The notes under the pieces are model-generated. The model did no database searches. It was given only the letters and a program-made list of their open reading frames with translations, and was not told the origin of the DNA. The position numbers and the translations under genes were made by a program. A stretch of DNA of 8,181 nt from Candidatus Heimdallarchaeota archaeon (GTDB lineage Archaea; Asgardarchaeota; Heimdallarchaeia; Heimdallarchaeales; Kariarchaeaceae): NCBI GenBank assembly GCA_015522385.1, contig WAMJ01000003.1, positions 1 to 8,181 of the forward strand, read 5' to 3'. Of this stretch, positions 1 through 5,943 are shown in pieces (within the stretch, counting starts at the first letter, position 1; every line of letters starts with the position of its first letter).

Positions 1-48
1 ATAAATCCTATACCGACATACGGAATATGCCCATAATGAGCTGATCTG

Positions 49-519
49 ATGTACGTACAAACAATATTCATATCATCAACAACTGTCCTCGATAAGTTCA
101 GAGAATCAGTCTATTCCAAGGGTTTGGATAAGTTGGAGAGACTTCGTATCATAAAAAATAAGAAATCACCTGAACACTTCCTCAATTATCGCCTCAGTGA
201 TTTACACGATGATCCGTTCACGTATATCTGCATTCTCAAGGATCAGTCAAGCGAGTTGAACCTCAATCCTAGAAATCATGCCATATTTCGATATGTCTAT
301 TGTATTATCTGGGATGGTACTATGAGGAATTACGATACTTTGAGGAAACAACTAAGAGAAGCTCTAAAAATATATGGGATCCCTGGCAAACCCCTCCTTT
401 TCTGTTTCGATTTGACTGGAACCTTCTTTGAGCCAGAATTCGATTTCGACATCGTTCAAATCAAGGAAATTGACTTCGAGACAATTTACGCCATTATAGA
501 TTCACGGATCCGAGAATAG
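49..519 (+). CDS. Hypothetical protein, 156 aa, weakly GTPase-like C-terminal half
   Basis: I do not recognise this family. The ATG is preceded in frame by a TGA at 37-39, so the gene is complete. No SD precedes it, so a leaderless start is likely. The C-terminal half reads as alternating strands and helices: a hydrophobic strand ending in Asp (YVYCIIWDGT, residues 82-91), a basic helix (94-108), a second strand after Gly-Lys-Pro (KPLLFCFDL, 114-122), a third strand (about 134-140) and a final helix (143-153). This order recalls the back half of Arf/Ras-like GTPases. However, the P-loop, the DxxG motif and the NKxD motif are all absent, so it would not bind GTP in the usual way. The gene is visibly AT-richer than fetAB, and it converges on the helicase gene. 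Coding status is likely; function is unknown. Confidence 0.6.
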   Translation: MYVQTIFISSTTVLDKFRESVYSKGLDKLERLRIIKNKKSPEHFLNYRLSDLHDDPFTYICILKDQSSELNLNPRNHAIFRYVYCIIWDGTMRNYDTLRKQLREALKIYGIPGKPLLFCFDLTGTFFEPEFDFDIVQIKEIDFETIYAIIDSRIRE

Positions 520-550
520 CTGACGCTTCCAATGCCTTAGGATTGCATAG

Positions 551-567
551 ATAGGGTTCGCACCTAT
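551..567. other. Hairpin in convergent intergenic gap
   Basis: ATAGG and CCTAT can pair around a seven-base loop (GTTCGCA) between the two convergent genes. A second, looser pairing (CTGCTC at 579-584 with GAGCAG at 603-608) follows. These may mark transcript ends, but neither is followed by a T tract. The rest of 520-704 shows nothing else. Confidence 0.2.
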
Positions 568-704
568 TGAAGTGTTCACTGCTCGTAATTATTGCCATGT
601 CAGAGCAGAGAGCAGCTAACATACAACAAAGTAGTGGGAGAGTGTGATTACAATAAATGCTGTTGGATTTCTGGCACATATACTGCTTAAATATCTGAGA
701 TTGG

Positions 705-3509
705 TCACACCTCTGCGTCCAGATCGAAATCGGTCTGCTTCGGCATCTTGTACTTCCTGTAGACCTTATCGGTGAACAGTGAGTAGAGATCTGGTGGGAC
801 CTCCTCTTCCAACTGCCACCTTACCTTTATGGGCTTCTCACCCTCGTGGCTGAGGCAGCTCACCTTACCCATGTAGAAGTGAGAGTATCCATAGATTTTG
901 TCATTCTTCTTGAGGCGGACGAAGAGGAGGATGTTGTAGTCCAGTTCACCAGTGATCACCCTACCGTTGATTGAGCTGAGCCTTGTCTTGTTCTGGGATT
1001 CCCATTCGAAGACTGATCTCGACAGGAGGTGGTCCTCGTACATCGTCTTCTCGTGGTCTTTCTCGTTCTTGTCCAAGGTCACGAAGAGAAGCATTAACCT
1101 CTGGTCATCGAATCTCTCGATTCCGGACCTAAATGAGGACTTCAGGGATGAGAAATTACCCTCGGGATATTTTCTCTTCAGGATTTTGAATATCTCCTCC
1201 ATCGAGTAATTCTCGAAGGTACTGAATGTGGTTCTCGAGTACCTAATTCTCAGGTTTATTCTTTCCATGATATCCTCGTGGAGAATTCCCCACCTGATCT
1301 GGGAGGACTTGACAATCAAATCATCAACAATCTCGATGGTGGAATGGATCTTTCGGGAATTGAATTTTGTCGGTGATATCCACGACTGAATGGCTGCATG
1401 TAAATCTACAGGATCATGTGGTAGATCATCCTCCAGTAAATAGCCATAGACCATCTCTTCAATCTCATCGAGGTAATACTGCCTTTCCTCAGTGAGGATC
1501 TCACTGATGATTTGGAGGGGGATATCGGACTCAAACTCCTTCCTTTCGACCCATCGGAGGAGATCTGTTTCCATTTTAGTGTACCCTTGCTGCTCCTCGT
1601 TCAGATCTCCAATACCCTTGTAGAAATCGTACAGGGATCCAAAGGTGTGGATATAGTTCCAGATCGACTTGGAATGTGAAGCGAGAGTGGAGATGGGGAC
1701 CGTGCCGAGCATGGATTTGAGAGACATGTACTCCTTGGTGAGCGCATATCGTACTGGGTGGAGTACCCCTAAACTCTTCTCCATCAGGTCGATCAGCTCG
1801 AGATCAAAGTGCACCTGACACCCTTCAGGTAGATCTATCTTACCATCGGAGATACGCTCGATATAGATCTTGTATCCCTCGGGTGAGAGATGGGGGTAGA
1901 CGGTTCCCATGAGGAGGGTGGGGATTGTGAACGATTTCTTGTAGTTCCCCACGAAGTCAAGGACGGTGAGGTATTCCTTGTTCCCCGACAGTCTGAGACC
2001 CCTTCCGAGCTGTTGGATGAAGATCGTCAGGGACTCGGTAGGTCTCAGGAACATGACTGTAGAGATCTCGGGAAGGTCGACACCCTCGTTGAAGACATCA
2101 ACCGCGAAGATCACCTCAATCTCGCCACTCTGAACCCGCTTCTTCCCTTCGGAGGTGGTCGCTCCATTACTGTGTACCGCCAAGGAGGGGATTCCGTGCT
2201 CGTTGAAGTACCTGCACATGTAGTCCGCGTGTGCGATTGATATGCAGAAAGCGACGGTTGGGGTATTCCTGTACTCCCTATACTTATCCAAGATCTTCTG
2301 ACAACGCTCCTCCCTAGTTGCCACCACCAGTAAAGACTCGGGATCGTACCTGCTTCTCTTCCATGGGATCTTGCTGTAGTCGATGCTGTCGTCGTATATC
2401 CCGTAGTAATGAAAGGGTGAAAGCCACCTCCTTCCGATACCCTCGACGAATGTGGTCGAGTACGGTATATTGTAGTCACAGAGCTCGGTGATGTCCTGCC
2501 TGTCCATCCTGAAAGGTGTGGCCGTTAGACCGAGGAGGAACATGGGATCGAAGTAATCCAGAATCCTCTTATACTGCGTGGCCTTAGCGTGGTGGAACTC
2601 GTCAACGACTATATAGTTGAAGTCCGAGGGGGAAAACTGGTGGAGGGTTTTAGGTCTACCGATTTTCTGAACTGTGGCAAGCAGGACATCAGCCCTGTCT
2701 TTGGTCCACCATCCATCCTCGAAGAGCAGAATCTCGCCACTGCCTCTGACCGCCTCGAATATGCCCTTCGCCTGAATCAGTATCTCCTTCCTATGGGCTA
2801 TGAACAGAACCTTGGCGTACGGTTCCGAGTCAAATGCTGCAAGGTGGGTCTTTCCCAGACCAGTGGCCATGACCACAAGTCCCTTAGTCTCGCCGATATC
2901 CCTCAAGTCCTGCAGAGCAGAAAGAGCTTCCTCCTGAGGTAGACGTGGAGTGGGGCGTACCCGGTCTGAATCGTCTCGTGATCTCAGAACCGCATTTGAC
3001 CTCCTGTACTCATTGCGGTAGATGTCCAACCACGAATCACTAAGATCGGTACCCTCCTCCCAGAGCTTGTTGAACTCATGAATGAAGTCGTCGAAAGAAC
3101 TTAGATCACCCTGACTGATGTAACCGCTCCATTCCACATTGTCGTATAGTGCAGATCTGGTAAGATTTGCCGACCCTATGATCAGGGTCGATCTGTCCTC
3201 GAAGACGAAGAGGTATGCCTTGGCGTGGAGGTTTTCCGACCTCTTGTCAACAATCCTGAACGGAATATCATTTCCACGGAGTAACACAAGTGCCTCCGGA
3301 TCGGTGAAGTCCAAATAGGTACCTGTGATGAGCCTGAACTCTGCGGTTCTGCACGAATCGGCCCACTCCACAACCTTCTTCGCACCCCCATGTGTGATGA
3401 AGGCAGAGATTAGGTACACGCGAATAGGATTCTCGTTGAGGATGGACTCAATCTCATTCCCCAGTCCCCTTGTAACTAGTCTAAAGTCCACTAAGCAGCT
3501 CATTACCAT
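705..3509 (-). CDS. HKD/PLD nuclease-SF2 helicase-DUF3427 fusion protein
   Basis: A 934-residue cytoplasmic protein predicted to couple ATP-driven nucleic-acid translocation to cleavage. The N-terminal phospholipase-D-like nuclease domain (about 1-150) has His95-x-Lys97 and a GSAN motif at 112-115. The superfamily 2 helicase follows: Q-like PRLPQ (188-192), Walker A ATGLGKT (215-221), DEFH box (303-306), TATP (329-332), FNEGVDLP (473-480) and the arginine-finger motif QLGRGLR (500-506). The C-terminal third matches DUF3427, with LFVTLDK near 808-814, FEWESQN at 834-840 and LLFVR at 861-865. Total length is close to other fusions of this kind. The HKD aspartate expected at residue 102 is Val, as in several relatives. 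Met3 is an alternative start; no SD is visible. The gene lies 63 bp downstream of an unknown 283-residue gene on the same strand. Such fusions are common in defence islands, but a defence role here is inferred. Confidence 0.93.
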   Translation of the reverse strand: MVMSCLVDFRLVTRGLGNEIESILNENPIRVYLISAFITHGGAKKVVEWADSCRTAEFRLITGTYLDFTDPEALVLLRGNDIPFRIVDKRSENLHAKAYLFVFEDRSTLIIGSANLTRSALYDNVEWSGYISQGDLSSFDDFIHEFNKLWEEGTDLSDSWLDIYRNEYRRSNAVLRSRDDSDRVRPTPRLPQEEALSALQDLRDIGETKGLVVMATGLGKTHLAAFDSEPYAKVLFIAHRKEILIQAKGIFEAVRGSGEILLFEDGWWTKDRADVLLATVQKIGRPKTLHQFSPSDFNYIVVDEFHHAKATQYKRILDYFDPMFLLGLTATPFRMDRQDITELCDYNIPYSTTFVEGIGRRWLSPFHYYGIYDDSIDYSKIPWKRSRYDPESLLVVATREERCQKILDKYREYRNTPTVAFCISIAHADYMCRYFNEHGIPSLAVHSNGATTSEGKKRVQSGEIEVIFAVDVFNEGVDLPEISTVMFLRPTESLTIFIQQLGRGLRLSGNKEYLTVLDFVGNYKKSFTIPTLLMGTVYPHLSPEGYKIYIERISDGKIDLPEGCQVHFDLELIDLMEKSLGVLHPVRYALTKEYMSLKSMLGTVPISTLASHSKSIWNYIHTFGSLYDFYKGIGDLNEEQQGYTKMETDLLRWVERKEFESDIPLQIISEILTEERQYYLDEIEEMVYGYLLEDDLPHDPVDLHAAIQSWISPTKFNSRKIHSTIEIVDDLIVKSSQIRWGILHEDIMERINLRIRYSRTTFSTFENYSMEEIFKILKRKYPEGNFSSLKSSFRSGIERFDDQRLMLLFVTLDKNEKDHEKTMYEDHLLSRSVFEWESQNKTRLSSINGRVITGELDYNILLFVRLKKNDKIYGYSHFYMGKVSCLSHEGEKPIKVRWQLEEEVPPDLYSLFTDKVYRKYKMPKQTDFDLDAEV

Positions 3510-3540
3510 CTGGGATTAAGAAGGCTTTGCACATCCAAGA

Positions 3541-3557
3541 AATATTTTCTAAATATT
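3541..3557 (-). promoter_or_regulatory. Perfect AT-rich inverted repeat, possible promoter/operator
   Basis: AATATTT-TCT-AAATATT is a perfect seven-base inverted repeat with a three-base centre. It sits in the 63-bp gap between the two minus-strand genes, about 32-48 bp before the helicase ATG. It can serve as a TATA-type element giving a leader of roughly 10 nt, and its symmetry could also let a dimeric regulator bind. The promoter role is inferred from position and composition. Confidence 0.4.
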
Positions 3558-3572
3558 CCGCAGTTCTACACC

Positions 3573-4424
3573 CTAGCTGCCAATACCCTCGGATATCTGG
3601 TGGAGGAGATCCGAGAAGACCCCTGAGACCACCGTAGGAGATGCACACTCCATGAACCTGATGGAAAGCAATTTCGTGATGGACAACCGGCTGGACAAAC
3701 TCCCGTCTTTGAGCTGATTTCCGAGGGGATGACCCGTGAGGGAGTTGTGGAACTCTAGACGTTCCAACAACCTCATATTGTGCCTGAAGCTGTACCCCAG
3801 CTCATTTACGTTCATGTCGACTATTCGTTCAAGTTCACCGACCCACGCCCGCTCAGACAACTTTGGAACTGGCAGCCGTGAGACCTCCTGTACGATCTCC
3901 CGAAGGTAACTGTCGAGTCTAGATCTGCAGTCAACAACTGCCGGTGAGGTGTAGATCAGGAGGAAGGAGACCACCCGGTCGAAAAGTACGTTGTACAATG
4001 TTGCAGGGCTGCTCGTGACGAGGTACCGAGAGAATCCGTCACTGATCCCATAGTCCTCGACAGTCCGGTTTGAAAACATCTCCAATTCCTGCCTCACCAC
4101 GTAATTGACAAAGGATGAGTGCAGGTTAGCTTGGAGGGAAACACCAAGGTCTATTGAGGAGATAGCCATGATCATCAGATCGAGCACTTCAGAGTTCTGC
4201 TCAGTGAAGACAAAAGATCCGTCGAAGTAGCAGAGCTCCTTGAGGTCAAAATCCAGTAGCTTCCGGACGTCCCTGACAGCACCTGAAACTAAGGAGGAAT
4301 ACCGATCCGGAACACCGAATTCATGGATAAACTTGAATGACAGATAGTTGTACAATTCCATTTCCTCCTTCTCGCTCGGAATCCCTAGCAGATCATGCTC
4401 AATGTACTCTTCCATGTCCCTCAT
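3573..4424 (-). CDS. Hypothetical protein, 283 aa, upstream of nuclease-helicase
   Basis: I do not recognise this family. The start is well supported: GGAGGT lies nine bases before the ATG and a TATA box lies further upstream. Residues suggest a largely helical, soluble protein. It has an acidic N-terminus (about 1-25), a hydrophobic helix-rich middle (about 80-115 and 140-165, including SFLLIYTS at 153-160) and a mixed C-terminus with RLSIT (246-250). I see no signal peptide, nucleotide-binding loop, zinc-ligand cluster or catalytic signature. The few cysteines (65, 166, 260) are scattered. The gene lies 63 bp upstream of the helicase on the same strand, so it is probably the first gene of a two-gene unit. 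It could be an accessory, sensor or toxin-like partner of that enzyme, but this is inference from position alone. Confidence 0.8.
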   Translation of the reverse strand: MRDMEEYIEHDLLGIPSEKEEMELYNYLSFKFIHEFGVPDRYSSLVSGAVRDVRKLLDFDLKELCYFDGSFVFTEQNSEVLDLMIMAISSIDLGVSLQANLHSSFVNYVVRQELEMFSNRTVEDYGISDGFSRYLVTSSPATLYNVLFDRVVSFLLIYTSPAVVDCRSRLDSYLREIVQEVSRLPVPKLSERAWVGELERIVDMNVNELGYSFRHNMRLLERLEFHNSLTGHPLGNQLKDGSLSSRLSITKLLSIRFMECASPTVVSGVFSDLLHQISEGIGS

Positions 4425-4433
4425 TCCCCCGTG

Positions 4434-4439
4434 ACCTCC
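4434..4439 (-). promoter_or_regulatory. Shine-Dalgarno site for the 283-aa gene
   Basis: GGAGGT on the minus strand, nine bases before the ATG at 4424. It favours that ATG over the second Met codon three codons later, and shows that this transcript has a leader. Confidence 0.75.
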
Positions 4440-4491
4440 ATTTGCGATATCAAGTGTCCCAAAGCACTCATGGCTTAGAGACTAATTCGGG

Positions 4492-4499
4492 TATTTAAA
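4492..4499 (-). promoter_or_regulatory. Archaeal TATA box (TTTAAATA)
   Basis: TTTAAATA on the minus strand matches the archaeal TATA consensus. A start about 26 bp downstream, near 4469, would leave a leader of about 45 nt that includes the GGAGGT site. It would drive the 283-aa gene and perhaps the helicase. The TTTAAA core is palindromic, so weak rightward transcription is also possible. Confidence 0.6.
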
Positions 4500-4731
4500 C
4501 AACCGACGGCAGATCTGGGTTTCACGTATTAGAATTCCGCAATGTCACCACCAGATCGACAAAGGGTTCATGAGAAATATCCATATGCCGAGGTGGCTTA
4601 GATCACGTATACCCCGATTTAATACGGAGACTGCATTCCAGATTTCTATCCAGCTTCACGCGATGAATCAGAATATGCACCTTGCCATTATTCTCAACTG
4701 TCCCCTGTGCACGCCGTGTTTCGAGTGGAGA

Positions 4732-4745
4732 TTTTTACTATTTTT
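4732..4745 (+). terminator. T-rich terminator-like site
   Basis: Two runs of five T separated by ACTA resemble the T-rich sites at which archaeal RNA polymerase stops. No confident plus-strand gene lies just upstream, so if real it would end a short transcript starting around 4500-4600. Confidence 0.35.
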
Positions 4746-4821
4746 ACACTAAGGAAAAATTGCGCATAATTCGAGAATATTCGGCCCGACTAAAACCGCG
4801 AGAATCAGGAGAAGGAAGATC

Positions 4822-4917
4822 ATGCACTACCATCACTCACTGTGCATCACATGCTACAACTGTCCGCGCACCACCCCGTACACCACCACATGCATCACCC
4901 CCCAATTTCCGTTGTAG
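4822..4917 (+). CDS. Possible 31-aa His/Cys-rich microprotein
   Basis: A short frame opening with ATG after purine-rich GGAGAAGGAAG (GGAG ten bases before the ATG). The product starts MHYHHSLCITCYNC and continues rich in Thr and Pro. Cys8, Cys11 and Cys14 form a CxxCxxC pattern, with His2, His4 and His5 nearby, so metal binding is conceivable. It lies upstream of a transporter pair whose family is linked to metal export. Against it, the tract is CA/CC-rich, and such composition produces His, Thr and Pro codons in any frame. The overlapping frame is also His-rich (HHPVHHHMHHPP). Treat as a weak candidate. Confidence 0.15.
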   Translation: MHYHHSLCITCYNCPRTTPYTTTCITPQFPL

Positions 4918-4931
4918 GAATGAACTACAGC
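4911..4931 (+). other. Seven-base-pair hairpin
   Basis: GTTGTAG pairs with CTACAGC around loop GAATGAA, with one G-T wobble. It directly follows the CA-rich tract and overlaps the end of the possible microprotein. It could be part of an RNA leader or a chance fold. Confidence 0.3.
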
Positions 4932-4946
4932 ACGTAAAGAGCAATG

Positions 4947-4954
4947 TTATAAAA
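4947..4954 (+). promoter_or_regulatory. TATA-like box TTATAAAA
   Basis: A good archaeal TATA-like match. A start near 4977 would give fetAB a leader of about 225 nt containing the dyad and the tandem repeats. A closer TATA-like site at 5125-5130 competes with this reading. Confidence 0.3.
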
Positions 4955-5045
4955 CAATACGAAATTCGGGATAATCGTTTAACACACAGAAGGTTGAACC
5001 ACCCTGAATCCAGAGAAAAATATCTGGCAGAAAACCAAGCCCAAC

Positions 5046-5059
5046 GGGTGCTAGCTCCC
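5046..5059. promoter_or_regulatory. Dyad GGGTGCTAGCTCCC
   Basis: A 14-bp dyad, symmetric except for one T-T mismatch pair, with central GCTAGC. It lies 22 bp before the tandem repeats upstream of fetA. Size and place suit a protein-binding site, but the binder is unknown. Confidence 0.3.
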
Positions 5060-5080
5060 AGTGTGAGACCTTTTCCGAAA

Positions 5081-5125
5081 GAACACTCTCCGTGAGATCA
5101 CTCTCCGTGAGAACACTCTTCGTGT
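5081..5125. repeat. Three 15-bp tandem repeats upstream of fetA
   Basis: Three adjacent units: GAACACTCTCCGTGA, GATCACTCTCCGTGA and GAACACTCTTCGTGT. A poor fourth copy may precede them at 5066-5080. The first two units each carry the small dyad TCTC-CGT-GAGA across the unit boundary. The block ends at a TATA-like sequence, as expected of an operator array, though replication slippage or a relic of a repeat-containing gene are alternatives. Confidence 0.75.
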
Positions 5126-5130
5126 ATAAT
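5125..5130 (+). promoter_or_regulatory. Candidate TATA box of the fetAB operon
   Basis: TATAAT directly abuts the tandem repeats. A start about 26 bp downstream, near 5153, would leave a leader of about 50 nt before the ATG at 5203. The match to the archaeal consensus is only fair. Confidence 0.35.
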
Positions 5131-5202
5131 CGATCCAGAAATAGGGCATCCATACGTAGGGGTCAGCGACAGGTACATCTACCATCCGCGGATACAGACC
5201 TC

Positions 5203-5943
5203 ATGGACAGACTGATGATCTCCGCAAGGGGTCTGACCGTGGTTATGGGAGGGAAGACAATAGTAGACAACGTGGATCTGGACATTGTTGAGAGCAGGCT
5301 CACGGCGCTTATCGGAAGGAGCGGTGCTGGCAAGTCAACCCTTCTCCGGGTGCTGAATAGGTCAGTCAAATTCAAGGGGACATACAGGTTCAGCGAGAAC
5401 GGTCACCTCCAAGATGTGAGTGAAATGGACGTCCTCGACTTCCGCAGGAACGCGGTTCTAGTTGACCAAGTTCCGACCGCCATTCCCGACACGGTGGACA
5501 ACAACATCAGATTCGTCTGTGACTACTGGAAGATCCCATGTCCCACGTCCAAGATCGATGAGCTGCTGGAAACGGTTGATCTCGATCTCGATGGTGGGCA
5601 GAGAGTGGATATCAGTTCCCTCTCCACGGGACAGCTGCAGAGGGTTCACCTCGCACGAGCTCTCGCCCTCGACCCCCCGCTCCTCCTACTGGACGAACCC
5701 ACCTCTGCCCTTGACGCCATCAACAAGGAGAATGTGGAGAAGATCCTACGCAGACTGGTGGACAGCGGACGCACCATTGTGATGGTCACCCACGACCTCA
5801 GGCAGGCCGAGAGGATTGCAGACCACTGCATCCTGCTGGAGAACGGTCGAAAAATACTGGATGCCTCGAGCGATCGTTTCTTCAGGGATATCGAGAACGA
5901 GACCGACGCGGACATCCTCCGCGACCTCCTGGAGGTGGACTAA
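5203..5943 (+). CDS. fetA: FetA-like ABC transporter ATPase
   Basis: ATPase subunit of a two-component ABC transporter, acting on the cytoplasmic face of the membrane with the FetB-like permease. With the ATG at 5203 the protein has 246 residues and a complete set of motifs: Walker A GRSGAGKST (38-46), Q-loop Gln89, signature LSTGQ (140-144), Walker B LLLLDE (160-165), D-loop SALD (168-171) and switch His197. An in-frame ATG at 5092 would add 37 residues, but these are encoded by the tandem repeats and do not look like ABC sequence, so I reject it. ATG 5215 is an alternative. No good SD is visible. The stop overlaps the next start (TAATG). The FetA assignment rests mainly on the neighbouring FetB. 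In E. coli that pair is a putative iron exporter; the substrate here is unknown. Confidence 0.85.
   Translation: MDRLMISARGLTVVMGGKTIVDNVDLDIVESRLTALIGRSGAGKSTLLRVLNRSVKFKGTYRFSENGHLQDVSEMDVLDFRRNAVLVDQVPTAIPDTVDNNIRFVCDYWKIPCPTSKIDELLETVDLDLDGGQRVDISSLSTGQLQRVHLARALALDPPLLLLDEPTSALDAINKENVEKILRRLVDSGRTIVMVTHDLRQAERIADHCILLENGRKILDASSDRFFRDIENETDADILRDLLEVD
5931..5936 (+). promoter_or_regulatory. Shine-Dalgarno site for fetB
   Basis: GGAGGT lies six bases before the fetB ATG, inside the end of fetA. With the TAATG overlap it points to translational coupling. Confidence 0.7.

Larger units (their letters stand above)
4500..5080. other. Long intergenic region without a convincing gene
   Basis: About 580 bases with no recognisable protein gene. 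Two open frames on the plus strand (4570-4752 and 4682-5095) have no family resemblance and an arginine-, histidine- and proline-rich make-up typical of chance frames. The region does hold small structures: a hairpin at 4606-4626 (CGTAT/ATACG), a T-rich site at 4732-4745, a CA-rich, G-poor tract at about 4821-4905, hairpins at 4911-4931 and 5010-5027 (CCAGA/TCTGG), a TATA-like TTATAAAA at 4947-4954 and a dyad at 5046-5059. It may encode a small RNA or act as a control region for fetAB. Confidence 0.5.

Noticed and set aside
551..567. Hairpin with GTTCG resembling a tRNA T-arm
   Set aside because: The loop register is wrong (starts GTTC), and no D-arm, anticodon arm or acceptor partner can be paired upstream.
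494..679. 61-codon minus-strand frame between convergent genes
   Set aside because: It overlaps the end of the first gene and has no SD, no recognisable motif and an unremarkable Cys-rich composition.
4588..4660. tRNA-like stretch starting GCCGAGGTGGCTTAG
   Set aside because: Looks like a D-arm, but no TTCRA T-loop or pairing acceptor stem follows at the needed distance.
4682..5095. 137-codon open frame on the plus strand
   Set aside because: No family resemblance, biased Arg/His/Pro/Thr content from the skewed tract, no SD, and it runs through hairpins and repeats.
5092..5202. Upstream in-frame ATG extending fetA by 37 residues
   Set aside because: The extra residues come from the tandem repeats and following non-coding DNA and do not resemble an ABC ATPase N-terminus; the ATG at 5203 gives the normal length.
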